DNA from: Streptomyces caatingaensis
Lineage (GTDB): Bacteria > Actinomycetota > Actinomycetes > Streptomycetales > Streptomycetaceae
DNA length: 64,000 nucleotides
Direction of reading: 5' to 3'
Assembly: GCF_001187435.1 (NCBI RefSeq)
Contig: NZ_LFXA01000009.1
Coordinates: 62,001-126,000, forward strand
Below, piece after piece: positions 38,571-47,762 of the stretch (position 1 is its first letter; each line of letters starts with the position of its first letter). Under the pieces are notes generated by a model that worked only from the letters and a program-made list of their open reading frames with translations, was not told where the DNA came from and did no database searches. The position numbers were made by a program, and so were the translations under genes.

Positions 38571-38999
38571 ATGTCCGGTCGTCCCCACGTCATCCGCGGT
38601 GCCGTCGCCCTGCCCGAGGCGGAGCTGGTGTGGCGCTTCTCGCGCTCCTCCGGCCCGGGCGGCCAGCACGTCAACACCAGCGACAGCCAGGTGGAGCTGC
38701 GCTTCGACCTGGCCGCGACGGAGGCGCTGCCCGCCGTGTGGAAGGAGCGCGCGCTGGAGCGGCTGGCCGGGCGGCTGGCCGGCGGAGTCCTGACCGTACG
38801 GGCCTCCGAGCACCGCTCCCAGTGGCGCAACCGGGAGGCGGCGGCGGTGCGGCTGGCGGCCCTGCTGGCGGAGGCGACGGCCCCGCCGCCGAAGCCGCGG
38901 CGGGCGACGCGGATCCCGCGCGGCATCAACGAGCGGCGGCTCCGGGAGAAGAAGCGGCGTGCCGACACGAAGAAGGGCCGCTCGGGCCGCTGGGACTGA
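38571..38999 (+). CDS. arfB: ArfB-type peptidyl-tRNA hydrolase (class I release-factor domain)
   Basis: 142 residues from the ATG at 38571; a GTG at 38535 with GGAGGGGG upstream is an alternative that adds 12 residues. The catalytic GGQ lies in RSSGPGGQHVNTSDSQVELR, followed by the basic C-terminal tail RINERRLREKKRRADTK that enters the mRNA channel. Releases peptides from ribosomes stalled without a stop codon. Length and motifs are normal for actinobacterial homologues. Convergent with the flavin reductase gene. Confidence 0.9.
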   Translation: MSGRPHVIRGAVALPEAELVWRFSRSSGPGGQHVNTSDSQVELRFDLAATEALPAVWKERALERLAGRLAGGVLTVRASEHRSQWRNREAAAVRLAALLAEATAPPPKPRRATRIPRGINERRLREKKRRADTKKGRSGRWD

Positions 39000-39018
39000 G
39001 GGCGCGCGCCGGCCCCCG

Positions 39019-39570
39019 TCAGGACAACTGCCGGTAGCGGCCCCGGAAGTACATCAGGGGGGAGCCCTCCGGGCTGGGCGTGGACGCGGCCAGGACGCGG
39101 CCGATGTAGAGGGTGTGGTCCCCGGCGGAGACCCGCTGCTCCGTACGGCACTCCAGCACCGCCAGCGACCCCCGCACCAGCGGCGCCCCCGCGATCGCGC
39201 CGCGCTCCCACGCGATGTCCTCGAAGAGCAGGCGGTCGCTCACACGCCCCTTCATCGCGAAGCGGCCGGCGATGTGCCGCTGGCTCTCGGAGAGCAGGGA
39301 CACCGCCCACATCGGCTGCCGGTCGAGCAGGTCCTCCATGCGCGAGTCGTTGCGAACGCTCACCATCACCAGGGGCGGATCCAGGGAGACCGACAGGAAC
39401 GCCGTCGCCGTCATCCCCACGTCCTCGCCGCGCGGGCCCTCCTCGGGGTCGTGCGCCGTCACCAGCACCACGCCGGCGGCGAGGCGGGCGAGGGCTGCGC
39501 GGAATTCGTCGGCGGTCACACCGTCAGGATGCGGTATGCGGGCCTCTGCGGGCGAAGTCGTCTGCAACAC
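39019..39570 (-). CDS. Flavin reductase (FMN-binding split barrel)
   Basis: 183 residues from the GTG at 39570; TAGCGT ends 7 nt before that codon (reverse strand 39583-39578), so the message is probably leaderless. A GTG at 39579 lies inside that element. Motifs: RAALARLAAGVVLVTAHD, MTATAFLSVSLDPPLVMVSV (FMN loop with T/A-F-x-S-x-S) and the C-terminal LYIGRVLAA, typical of the NADH:FMN reductase/HpaC group. It supplies reduced flavin to a monooxygenase, which is not nearby. Confidence 0.88.
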   Translation of the reverse strand: MLQTTSPAEARIPHPDGVTADEFRAALARLAAGVVLVTAHDPEEGPRGEDVGMTATAFLSVSLDPPLVMVSVRNDSRMEDLLDRQPMWAVSLLSESQRHIAGRFAMKGRVSDRLLFEDIAWERGAIAGAPLVRGSLAVLECRTEQRVSAGDHTLYIGRVLAASTPSPEGSPLMYFRGRYRQLS

Positions 39571-39751
39571 GCCTCGCACGCTAGCCGTCCCCGGCGGGCC
39601 GTGGCATCGGGCTGCGGTCCCAGGCCGGTCCTGGTAATGGGGACTAGGCCCGGCCCGCCGCGTTCACAGAACGCGACAGGGTCTGCCGTATTTGCGTTTC
39701 GTGAACGGTCAATGGGCGGCATTTACCGAAGCGTTCCGTGCAGCTGTGACC

Positions 39752-39767
39752 TGTGACATGAGTCACA
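39752..39767. promoter_or_regulatory. Inverted repeat upstream of cdgB
   Basis: TGTGAC-ATGA-GTCACA is a perfect 6-bp inverted repeat with a 4-nt spacer, about 125 nt before cdgB. The arms resemble CRP/FNR-type or BldD-type half sites; it is 16 nt from the BldD-like box. Confidence 0.5.
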
Positions 39768-39782
39768 TAAGGCCCTATTTGT

Positions 39783-39795
39783 TGACCCTGTGTAC
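39783..39795. promoter_or_regulatory. BldD-box-like site upstream of cdgB
   Basis: TGACCCTGTGTAC matches the BldD consensus TNACNC(A/T)GNGTNA at 12 of 13 positions, 94 nt upstream of the start. BldD represses cdgB in S. coelicolor (from memory), and BldD activity itself depends on cyclic di-GMP, so the box would close a feedback loop. Confidence 0.7.
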
Positions 39796-39888
39796 CGAGT
39801 TGTCAGCTCGCTGTGATTCAGTGGCCGTGTAAACGGACGACAAGAAAATCTGGAGAGTCGCTGTCGAGGTCTCGGGGGAGAGCGAACC

Positions 39889-41631
39889 ATGGAAACCGAG
39901 TCGGAGCCCTATGTCCGTCTGGCGACCTTGCGGCAGGTTCATCAGGCCGTGGCGGAGCTGAATAGCGCGCGGAGTCTCGCGGACACCCTGCAGACGGTCG
40001 CCGAGGGTGTCGTGAACGGGCTCGGGTACGAGCTCGCGGCCGTCAATCTGGTCCGGCCCGACGGCGACCTCGTCGTGGCCGCCGTCGCGGGCGACGCGAG
40101 CGCCGAGGCGTTCCTGTCCGGCCGCGTCGGATCACGCGTGTCCTGGGAACGCCGCCTGTCGATGGGGGAGCGCTGGGGGGAGCTGCGCTTCATCCCGTAC
40201 ACCGAGGGCTGGGTGCTCGACGAGGACGACGTCCCGCAGTGGCGCACCGCCGGCCCGGCGCCCGCGTTCGCCGACGAGTGGCACCCCATGGACCGGCTCC
40301 TCGCGCCCATGTACACCGCCGGCTCCGCCACCGGCGAACTCCTCGGCGTCATCTCCGTCGACCGGCCCCGCAACGGCCGCCGCCCGGGCGCCTGGGGCCG
40401 CGAGGCCCTCCAGATGTACGCCTTCCAGGCCGCCATCGCCATCAGCAACGCCCGGCTGCGGGCCAACATGCAGCGCGCCCTCGTCCGCCTGGAGCGCGAG
40501 CAGCAGGCGCTGCGCGCCAGCGAGGAGAGCTTCCGCCAGGCCTTCGAGTACGCGCCCAGCGGCATGGCCATCGCCGAGCTCGGCGGCGAGCAGCACGGCC
40601 GGCTCCACAAGGCCAACGACGCGCTGTGCCGCCTGCTGGGCCGTCCCGCCGCCCAGATGCGCCGCTACTCCTTCGCCGACCTCGTCCACCCCGACGACGT
40701 CGGCCTCCTGCTGCGCACCTCCGCCGAGGGCGGCCGGGCCGAGCTGCGGCTGCGCCGGCGCGACGACAGCTACATCTGGGTCTCGCTGCGCAACTCCGTC
40801 GTCGCCGACGCCGCCGACGGGCCGCGCTTCCTCCTCACCCACGTCGAGGACATCGAGGACCGCAAGCGGCACGAGCTCCAGCTCGCCCACCGCGCCAGCC
40901 ACGACGCCCTCACCGGCCTGCCCAACAGCGCCGAGCTGCGCGCCCGGCTCAGCAGCCGGCTGTGCTCCCGCCCGCCCGACGGCGACGGCCGGGCGGAGGC
41001 CGTGCCCGGCCCCTTCGGCCGCCTCGACGGCTTCGCCGAGGTCGTCGGCGTCGGCAGCCCCTTCGGGGGGCCGTTCGGCGAGCCGGTCCTGCTGGGCGCC
41101 GAAGGGGCGTACGCGGCCGACCGCGCCCACACCCTCGTCGACGACCACCCCGCCGGCACGGACGGCGGCTTCGGCCACCACACCGACCACCACGTCCACA
41201 CCGTCGCCCTCGACGAGGACAGCGACGACGGCAGCAAGGGCCTCGCGGTCCTCTTCTGCGACCTCGACGGCTTCAAGTCCATCAACGACCGCTTCGGCCA
41301 CCACACCGGCGACGCCGTCCTGATCGAGGTCGCCCGCCGGCTCACCAGCGGCGTCCGCGACGGCGACACGGTCGCCCGGCTCGGCGGCGACGAGTTCGTC
41401 GTCCTCGCGGACGGCCTCGGCCTCGCCGACGCGGAGGACCTCGCGGCGCGCCTGCGCAACGCGATCATCCCCCCGATACGGGTGGACGGCCGCGCCGTCC
41501 GCGTCGGGGCCAGCTTCGGCATCGGCTGGGCGGGCTGCGGCATGTCCGCGGACGAGGTCCTGCGCTCCGCCGACCAGCGCATGTACGTCGAGAAGCGCTC
41601 CCGCGCGCGGGCCGGACGCCGTGCGGGCTGA
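39889..41631 (+). CDS. cdgB: Diguanylate cyclase CdgB (GAF-PAS-GGDEF)
   Basis: 580 residues. GAF domain (about 20-190), a coiled-coil linker (LRANMQRALVRLEREQQALRA, split, about 190-210), PAS domain (about 210-330; FRQAFEYAPSGMAIAELG, FADLVHPDD) and a GGDEF domain (about 335-575) with the intact active site RLGGDEFVVLADG and FCDLDGFKSINDRFGHH. The GGDEF domain is interrupted by a low-complexity insertion of about 87 residues (about 364-450), rich in Gly, Asp and His. Makes cyclic di-GMP, which through BldD controls sporulation and antibiotic timing. Domain order agrees with S. coelicolor CdgB as remembered. Confidence 0.93.
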   Translation: METESEPYVRLATLRQVHQAVAELNSARSLADTLQTVAEGVVNGLGYELAAVNLVRPDGDLVVAAVAGDASAEAFLSGRVGSRVSWERRLSMGERWGELRFIPYTEGWVLDEDDVPQWRTAGPAPAFADEWHPMDRLLAPMYTAGSATGELLGVISVDRPRNGRRPGAWGREALQMYAFQAAIAISNARLRANMQRALVRLEREQQALRASEESFRQAFEYAPSGMAIAELGGEQHGRLHKANDALCRLLGRPAAQMRRYSFADLVHPDDVGLLLRTSAEGGRAELRLRRRDDSYIWVSLRNSVVADAADGPRFLLTHVEDIEDRKRHELQLAHRASHDALTGLPNSAELRARLSSRLCSRPPDGDGRAEAVPGPFGRLDGFAEVVGVGSPFGGPFGEPVLLGAEGAYAADRAHTLVDDHPAGTDGGFGHHTDHHVHTVALDEDSDDGSKGLAVLFCDLDGFKSINDRFGHHTGDAVLIEVARRLTSGVRDGDTVARLGGDEFVVLADGLGLADAEDLAARLRNAIIPPIRVDGRAVRVGASFGIGWAGCGMSADEVLRSADQRMYVEKRSRARAGRRAG

Positions 41632-41782
41632 AGCGGGGATGCATGGGTCCGGGCGCGCCAAGGTAGGCTGCGCCGAACGGCACCGCCCGGACCGTGGTGG
41701 CCGAACCGGCCTCGACAGCCGCGTGATCCGGTGCACAGCGACGTGGGTGCCGACGGGCACATCACGTGGGGAGTGACAAGGG

Positions 41783-42709
41783 ATGACGGCCGGTAACAAC
41801 GGCGGCGCCGACGGCACGGGCAAGCCGGAGGAGGACGACCCGTTCGCCTACCTCTACCGCTCGGAGGGCGCGACCCAGGGCGGGCAGACGCCGCAGCCCG
41901 GCGTCCCGCGCACGTCGTACAACCAGGTCCGCCCGGTCGGCTCCCGCCAGTACAACCAGCAGCCGCCCGGCGGCACGTACGGCGCGGGCGTCCCCGCACA
42001 GCACCAGCCGGCGCCCCACTACGCGGCGCCGGAGACCCTCCCCGGCGGCGCCCCCGCCCCCCGCCAGGGCCCCCCGCCGGCCCCCCAGCGCCCGAAGCGG
42101 CGCGGCCTGCTCATAGCCGCGATAGCCGTGGTGCTGGTGGTCGCGGGCGGCATCGGCACGGCGATGGTCATGAACCAGGACAGCGGTGACGACAAGAGCA
42201 CGTCCGTCACGGCGGACGGCTCGAAGTCCCCGAGCGCCGAGGAGAAGAAGAAGGAAGAGAAGAAGAAGGACGGCGACGACAACAAGCCGACCGGCAAGCC
42301 GGTCACCGACCTGAACCGCGACGCCGCGACGCTCCGCCTGGGCGGCGGCGCGACCACGTCCAAGGACGTGAAGGGGGCGCCGTCGGACAGCGGGGCGTAC
42401 GTGGTGATGAAGCCGGGTGCTTCGATCGAGTGGAACAAGGTGGCCGTCCAGTCCGGCGGCAAGTACACGGTGTGGGTCGATTACAGCGTTCCGAACGGTG
42501 ACGTGGGTGCCTCGCTCTGGATCGACGGGGGCAAGCAGGAGCGCACCGTGAACCTGAAGAGCTGGGGTCCCGACACCAACTGGTCGCACACCTTCAACTA
42601 CGTTCAGCTCGATGCAGGCAAGCACGACATCAAGCTGTCGTGTGAATCGGGCAGTTGCAACGCCAACGTGGCCCGCGTGAAGCTGCTCCCGGGATGGATC
42701 AAGTCGTAG
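41783..42709 (+). CDS. Single-pass membrane protein with CBM-like external domain
   Basis: 308 residues; GGGAG lies 9-13 nt before the ATG. Cytoplasmic Gly/Pro/Gln-rich N-terminus (about 1-105), one membrane helix (LLIAAIAVVLVVAGGIGTAM, about 108-128), a charged Lys/Glu linker (EEKKKEEKKKDGDD), then an external beta domain of about 140 residues (LGGGATTSKDVKGAP, GGKYTVWVDYSVPNGD, two Cys in SCESGSCN), resembling family-6/35 carbohydrate-binding modules. May tether to cell-wall or external polysaccharide. It follows cdgB on the same strand with a 151-nt gap containing TAGGCT near 41663. Confidence 0.75.
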   Translation: MTAGNNGGADGTGKPEEDDPFAYLYRSEGATQGGQTPQPGVPRTSYNQVRPVGSRQYNQQPPGGTYGAGVPAQHQPAPHYAAPETLPGGAPAPRQGPPPAPQRPKRRGLLIAAIAVVLVVAGGIGTAMVMNQDSGDDKSTSVTADGSKSPSAEEKKKEEKKKDGDDNKPTGKPVTDLNRDAATLRLGGGATTSKDVKGAPSDSGAYVVMKPGASIEWNKVAVQSGGKYTVWVDYSVPNGDVGASLWIDGGKQERTVNLKSWGPDTNWSHTFNYVQLDAGKHDIKLSCESGSCNANVARVKLLPGWIKS

Positions 42710-43214
42710 GGATCTCCCGCGGGGGCTGGGTAGCGACCGGACGGCGTCGTGGGCTGTCCGGCGCCGAAGTCGTGTCGCGCGGCCACTTGCCCACCCCACG
42801 CTCGGGGATGGGGTGGCGTCGGCAACCGCGCCTCGTGCAGTGCGGCCATCGCCTGGGTCGGCACCGCACGGTCCTCGCTGCTGATCAACGTCCCCGAACG
42901 AGGCGGGCCTTGACTGGGACGGCGAGTACTTGCCGTCTCAGGTTTGCGTCACCGCATGTTCACGGACCGCTCCGGTACCCCGGATGCCTCGGTTGCTTGC
43001 CAATGGTTCCGTGATTGCCCCGACCGAGCGCGGCCATCGCCCGCAGCCGCACCACTTCCTGTGTGACCAGCGACAGGCGCCGCGCGGTCGCCCGGCTCGT
43101 CCACGTGTACTCAGCGAGTAGGGAGTCAAAACCGTATCGCATCAATAACGCTGTCAGGTACACGAGTTGGCTTAGGATTCGGGTTGCCAACAACGTGGGA
43201 GGGGGAACAGTCAC
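42710..43214. other. 505-nt region before the island genes
   Basis: No supported gene: open frames on both strands have no ribosome-binding site and no recognisable product. A/T content rises towards the 3' end. A -10-like TAGGAT (43172-43177) with TGTCAG upstream (43150-43155, spacing 16) is a plausible promoter of the next gene. Likely the left border of the accessory island. Confidence 0.5.
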
Positions 43215-43568
43215 ATGTCCGGCGGGGGATCAGAGGGCCTGGGCGTACTGAAGACGAATGACCCGGGCAAGTCGGCGGCGGCCAAAGCACTTCAAGAGGA
43301 CATCCAGCCGGGAATCGACCGGGCCGGGGCGCACGCCGACGAAGCGACCGCCACGGCCGTGACCGGGTTCACCGGATGGGCCACCGGCTCCGGCCTCAAG
43401 GAAGTGGCGGACGAGTGGGACAAGCAGGTGAAAGCCCTACAAGGCCGGCTCGGCGCTGATAAGACCGCACTCCAGGGTGCGCGCACCGGCTTCCGCGACT
43501 ACGACATTCGGACTGCCGGCATCCTCCATCGGTTCTTGCCGCCTTCGACCGGTCACAACGGCAACTGA
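43215..43568 (+). CDS. Small helical protein, WXG100-like partner
   Basis: 117 residues starting MSGGGSEGLGVLKTNDPG, with GGAGGGGG (43199-43206) upstream. Two helical segments and a central W-containing turn (TGFTGWATGSGLKEV, WDKQVKALQGRLGADKTALQG) suggest a helical hairpin of the type VII secretion substrate class, but the motif is not a strict WXG. It precedes a large protein with an N-terminal domain of the same type by 15 nt. Probably a secreted partner or chaperone; function unknown. Confidence 0.6.
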   Translation: MSGGGSEGLGVLKTNDPGKSAAAKALQEDIQPGIDRAGAHADEATATAVTGFTGWATGSGLKEVADEWDKQVKALQGRLGADKTALQGARTGFRDYDIRTAGILHRFLPPSTGHNGN

Positions 43569-43583
43569 GGGTAGCGAGGGAAG

Positions 43584-45737
43584 ATGACGCTGACGTATCA
43601 GGATGTCGTTACCATCAAGCTGGATTCGCTCACCACGGCCGCCGCCAAGTGGGAGGAGATGGCCGGAAAATTCCAATCTGTGGAAACTCTCTACAAGAAC
43701 AAGGTACAGACGGTCTCGGACGACGGCGGCTGGCTCGGTGTCGCCGCAGACGGGGCGTCGGTGCGGTTCAAGGGGACGCAGGGGCAGCTGGCAGCCGCCC
43801 AGAAGCAGGCGAAGGCGGTCGCCTCGCTGCTCCGCGACGCGCATACGCAGTTCACGACGCTGGTCAAGGCTGTCAAGGACCTGGTGGCCGATGCCGCGAA
43901 GGAGCATTTTCTCGTCGACTCCCAGGGCAAGGTCACCTACGACTGGAATTCGGTTGACGAGGGCGCGAAGAAGGACCCCGACTACGAGAATTGGCGTCGC
44001 AAGACCGTGGCGGCGGAGACCAAGTGGACGGACGCGATCAAGAAGGCTGTCCAGCATGTCGACGACGCCGACCAGGGGGTCAAGCTCGCGCTGCGCGCGG
44101 CCGCGGATATTCGCCCCATGGACGACTGGCTCAGGGGCGGACACGACTTCAACGCGAACGCCAAGGGCGACATCGAGAAGTACGAGGCTGAGCGGGCCAC
44201 CGAGCTCAGGACCAAGCTCGGATCCGATGACGAACTCAGCACCTCCGAACTGGCGGAGTTGCGAAGGCTCTTCCGCGACAACCAGGGCGACGAGGCGTTC
44301 ACCCAGACCTTCCTCGACGGCGTGGGCGGCCCGAAAGGCAGCATCGAGTTCAACCAGCAGCTCCGCGAACTCATCGGTGACGACAAGAACAAGGCCGCGT
44401 ACGAGGACGTCCGCAACGGCCTTGCCGCCATCATTTCCACCGCCACGCGCAACCCGAAGACCTCGTTCTACAGCTCTTGGCGTGAGAGCCTGCGCCAGGC
44501 CGGTGACGACAACTACGGCAGTAAGACCAACCCGCTGCGTGGCTACCAGCTGTTCGTCGACCTGATGAAGCACGGGGGCAACTACGGCACGCAGTTCCTC
44601 CACGACACGGCGGACGACATCATTGCCGCGGAGAAGAAGAACCCCGGTTTCCTCACCAAGTGGGGAGGCGGCCACAGCGGCATCGACAACGATGCCCTGG
44701 ACAGTCTGCTCGGCATCATGAGCAAGCAGCCCGACGCCTCCACCGCGTTCTTCGACCCCGGTTCGGACGGCAAGAACGAGCGCCTCGCCTATCTGCTCAC
44801 GGACCGCGACTGGCCCAAGACGACCTATGTCGGGCCCGCCGGGGTGCACGACGACAAGGTCCTCGCCGGCTTCACTGGCCGTGAGGGGCTGGGCGCCGCC
44901 CTGGAAGCCGCCGCCACCGGCCACCAGCCGCTGAGGCCGGACCAGCACCCGAACCCCACGGCCGCCCACAACGAGGCGCAGGCCCGCGTCATGCACGGGA
45001 TTGTCGGCAGTCTCGACGCCGGCTCCATCCACACGAACCTCCAGCGTCCCGTCGCCAACGCGCTGGCCGAGTACTCCAGCGACACCCACCAGATCCTGGG
45101 CGGCATCAGCGGTGACTACATCAAGCACGCCGGCGGCGACGGCGCCTGGACGGAGGACGGCAAGACCCGCATGTCGGTCCCCGCGGACAAGCTCATGCAG
45201 GTCATGCGGGGGCTCTCGGACAGTCCGGAGGCCTACGCCACCCTGCACAAGGCCGAGTCGCAGTACATCAGCGAGGAGCTCGGCAGACTGCCCAAGGGCG
45301 CCGAGGGCTACGAACGAAGCAACCCGCTCGACAAGTCCGGTGCGGTCCTCGGCGCCTACAGCGCGATCCGCGAGGATGTCATCAACGACGACAAGGCGTC
45401 CGCGTACACCGACGCCGACTGGAAGGCGAAGGTCGCCTACCACATCATCGGTGGCGGGGTGAACTACCTGCCCGGCGGTGACTGGCTGCAGCGTGGCGTC
45501 GACACCTGGACCTTCGCCTGGGCGAACGAGAACAAGGCCGCGGCCGACACCGAGGCGGCCGCCAAGATCACGGACGAGTACCTGAAGGCCAACAACCAGA
45601 TGGCCCGCATGGTCGACGGGTGGGCCGAGGGCCGCGGCATCAAGGACAAGAACCTGGTGGAGGGCCTTACCGGAGACATCGTGAACGGCTACGACCGCGG
45701 CAACAACTGGGGCAGGCACCTCCTCGGAAACAGCTGA
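43584..45737 (+). CDS. Large protein with WXG-like N-terminal domain
   Basis: 717 residues, starting MTLTYQDVVTIKLDSL, with GAGGGTAGCGAGG upstream. The N-terminal 100 residues form helices with a WxG-like turn (DDGGWLGVAADGASVRF), as in type VII secretion substrates; the rest (100-717) is helix-rich, soluble, without Cys and with no known catalytic motif. A conserved-looking ALDSLLGIMSKQPDASTAFF segment is near 370-390. No toxin domain or immunity gene is recognisable. I recall such proteins as a Streptomyces 'DUF6571' type, but this is not certain. The next gene starts on the last base of its stop. Confidence 0.65.
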   Translation: MTLTYQDVVTIKLDSLTTAAAKWEEMAGKFQSVETLYKNKVQTVSDDGGWLGVAADGASVRFKGTQGQLAAAQKQAKAVASLLRDAHTQFTTLVKAVKDLVADAAKEHFLVDSQGKVTYDWNSVDEGAKKDPDYENWRRKTVAAETKWTDAIKKAVQHVDDADQGVKLALRAAADIRPMDDWLRGGHDFNANAKGDIEKYEAERATELRTKLGSDDELSTSELAELRRLFRDNQGDEAFTQTFLDGVGGPKGSIEFNQQLRELIGDDKNKAAYEDVRNGLAAIISTATRNPKTSFYSSWRESLRQAGDDNYGSKTNPLRGYQLFVDLMKHGGNYGTQFLHDTADDIIAAEKKNPGFLTKWGGGHSGIDNDALDSLLGIMSKQPDASTAFFDPGSDGKNERLAYLLTDRDWPKTTYVGPAGVHDDKVLAGFTGREGLGAALEAAATGHQPLRPDQHPNPTAAHNEAQARVMHGIVGSLDAGSIHTNLQRPVANALAEYSSDTHQILGGISGDYIKHAGGDGAWTEDGKTRMSVPADKLMQVMRGLSDSPEAYATLHKAESQYISEELGRLPKGAEGYERSNPLDKSGAVLGAYSAIREDVINDDKASAYTDADWKAKVAYHIIGGGVNYLPGGDWLQRGVDTWTFAWANENKAAADTEAAAKITDEYLKANNQMARMVDGWAEGRGIKDKNLVEGLTGDIVNGYDRGNNWGRHLLGNS

Positions 45738-46903
45738 TGCCCCCACCGGAAGGACAGAATCGTTCCACCATGAGTACGCCACCGACCGACACCCCTGCCA
45801 CGGGCCGGCGCCCGCGTCCGCGCCAGCGGCTTCTCCTGGCCATCGGTATTCCCGTGATCACCCTGGCCGTGGCCGCCGGTTCCTTCTTCGCCTTCGGTGG
45901 GTCCGAGAGCCGGGAGGACGGTCGATCCCTGGCGGACGCCTGCCAGGGAGCCCTGTCGAAGAGCGACCTCGCCGCGCTCCTGGGCTCGGACCGGCTGCAC
46001 GCCGGACAGCGCACGGACGCGGCGCGTGGTGCGGGCTGGGTGGACCGGTGCGTGGTGCAGGCGCGCGGTGGTGCCTCCGGCGTCGTCGAGTTGAACATCG
46101 GGTGGGCGGACGAGGCGCAGGGTGCCTTGTCCCGGCTGGGCCGGTCAGGCTCGTCGCAGGACGCCGTCAATGCCGTTCCCATCGGGCACGGTTGGTCGGG
46201 CACGGTGGTCGCCGGCGGACCCACCGCGGATGCCGCGGTCCTGCTGCCCTGCCGCGGTATCGCCAAGAGTCTGCTCGTCAGCGCCAGTGCGGCGTCCCTC
46301 GGCAAGGATGCGCCATTCCGTGACCCGAAGACGGTGGGGACCCTGGCCCGCCTGGTCACCGGCACCGCCGAACGCGCGGCCGGAAAGCTGGAATGCGAGG
46401 CCGTGCCGGGAACGTCGCTACAGACGCTCGCCCCACCGCCCTTGGGCGGTGATGACGCTGTACCTCTGGACCGGGCCCAAGGGACCTGCCGCGCCCTCCG
46501 TGGGACCGGTTCCGGTAGCGGACGCGCGGTGCTGGAGACGGCTGCCGATGACGGACCCATCGAGGACTGCTTCATCACCGACGGGCACGGCAAGCGCCTC
46601 TATCACCTCGGCGCCTACTACGGGCCGTATGCGCGCGACCTCGGCGCCGATCCGCCCGGGGAACAGAAGCTCACGTCGCCCTCGGGGACCGACGGGAAGA
46701 CCGGCGACTCATGGGCCACCGCCGGGTGCCGGGCCTTCTTCGGGAAGGCCCGCTTCACCTTGACGTCCGCGCGGGGTGAGAACGCATCGGATCAGGATGA
46801 ACGCCGTGCGCAGCGCGAGATGTTGACGGCGTTCGCGCGCGATGCCGTCAAGCGGCACGGGTGCACGGACCTCGCGCTTCCGCGCGTCAATCCTGCTCCT
46901 TGA
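45737..46903 (+). CDS. Membrane-anchored extracytoplasmic protein of the WXG-like cassette
   Basis: 388 residues from the ATG at 45737, which shares its A with the upstream stop (TGATG); an ATG at 45770 (start MSTPPTDTPATG) is an alternative. One membrane helix (LLLAIGIPVITLAVAAGSFFAF) near residue 35, then an external domain with paired Cys (DACQGAL, DRCVVQA, LPCRGI, KLECEA, GTCRALRG, DCFIT, GCRAFF, HGCTDLAL) that would form four disulfides. No family recognised. Its stop overlaps the convergent XRE regulator gene by 17 nt. Confidence 0.65.
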   Translation: MPPPEGQNRSTMSTPPTDTPATGRRPRPRQRLLLAIGIPVITLAVAAGSFFAFGGSESREDGRSLADACQGALSKSDLAALLGSDRLHAGQRTDAARGAGWVDRCVVQARGGASGVVELNIGWADEAQGALSRLGRSGSSQDAVNAVPIGHGWSGTVVAGGPTADAAVLLPCRGIAKSLLVSASAASLGKDAPFRDPKTVGTLARLVTGTAERAAGKLECEAVPGTSLQTLAPPPLGGDDAVPLDRAQGTCRALRGTGSGSGRAVLETAADDGPIEDCFITDGHGKRLYHLGAYYGPYARDLGADPPGEQKLTSPSGTDGKTGDSWATAGCRAFFGKARFTLTSARGENASDQDERRAQREMLTAFARDAVKRHGCTDLALPRVNPAP

Positions 46904-47762
46904 GCAGCCTGTTGATGAAGTCGCGGGAGTCGGTCGCGCCGAGGGCCTGCTCGCGCAGGTGGTTGAACGCCGACTCGTAACGTACGACGTGGGTGTCCTC
47001 CTCCAGGTAGAAGGGCGTGGTCATCGTCTCGATCACGACGACCGGCTCTCCTTCGTCGAAATGGAAGAACGTGTACGCCCCGTCGGTTCCGGTGTGCATC
47101 CCGACGGCGAACGGCATGACCCGCACCTCGACGTTCGGCATCTCGGATGCGTCCAGCAGGCGCTTGAGCTGCTCTTGCAGAACTCTCGGCTCCCCTGTCC
47201 AACGCCTCAGGCATGCCTCGTCGAGTACGCAGCGCATCATGAGGGGTGGCATGGTCCTGGCCTCGAATGTCCGCTCAAGTAACGCGCGTTGGCGCCTCAT
47301 GCGTAGTTCGGCGAAGGTCCTCGCCTGGCGGGCGGTGCTCCAGGCGCGGCTGCCTTCGATGACCGCGCAGGCATAGTCCATCGTCTGGAGCAGGTCGGGA
47401 ACGACCAGTGGCGCGTAGGTGTCGGCCTGGCTCGCCAGCTCTTCGAGCTCGATGACATCGGCGAACGAGTCGGAGATGACATCACCGTACTGGGCGAACA
47501 AGCCTCTCCGGCGGCCCGCTTCCGCGAGCTTGGCGAGTCTCCGGACCTCGGCGATGCGTACCTCGTCCTCGATGCCGTACACGCGGAGGAACCTGTCGAG
47601 GTCGGCGCGCAGCTTGCCATTTTCGATCTTGCTCAGGGTTGGTGCGCCCGTCACGCCGAGCAGCTTGGCGGCTTTCACGAGACTCAGGCCCGCCCGAATC
47701 CGCATCGTCCGTAGCTCGGCTCCAAAGCGTCGGCGCATCAGGGTGGGTGCGGGGTCCGTCAA
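46887..47762 (-). CDS. XRE-family regulator with DUF5753-type C-terminal domain
   Basis: 291 residues from a TTG at 47762, chosen because GGAGGTGA, fully complementary to 16S rRNA, lies 4 nt upstream. Helix-turn-helix in the first 80 residues (ELRTMRIRAGLSLVKAAKLL, GAPTLSKIENGK), then the DUF5753 domain (about 95-285; YAPLVVPDLLQTMDYACAVI, RRWTGEPRVLQEQL). Such Streptomyces regulators, often paired with a small DUF397-type gene, affect morphology and antibiotics. Here the divergent neighbours are two other small genes. Likely regulates the island genes. Confidence 0.88.
   Translation of the reverse strand: MTDPAPTLMRRRFGAELRTMRIRAGLSLVKAAKLLGVTGAPTLSKIENGKLRADLDRFLRVYGIEDEVRIAEVRRLAKLAEAGRRRGLFAQYGDVISDSFADVIELEELASQADTYAPLVVPDLLQTMDYACAVIEGSRAWSTARQARTFAELRMRRQRALLERTFEARTMPPLMMRCVLDEACLRRWTGEPRVLQEQLKRLLDASEMPNVEVRVMPFAVGMHTGTDGAYTFFHFDEGEPVVVIETMTTPFYLEEDTHVVRYESAFNHLREQALGATDSRDFINRLLKEQD

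Noticed and set aside
42655..43214. Several small frames on both strands in the gap before the island
   Set aside because: No ribosome-binding site, mutually overlapping, and no recognisable protein; possible decayed sequence, but no parent could be named.
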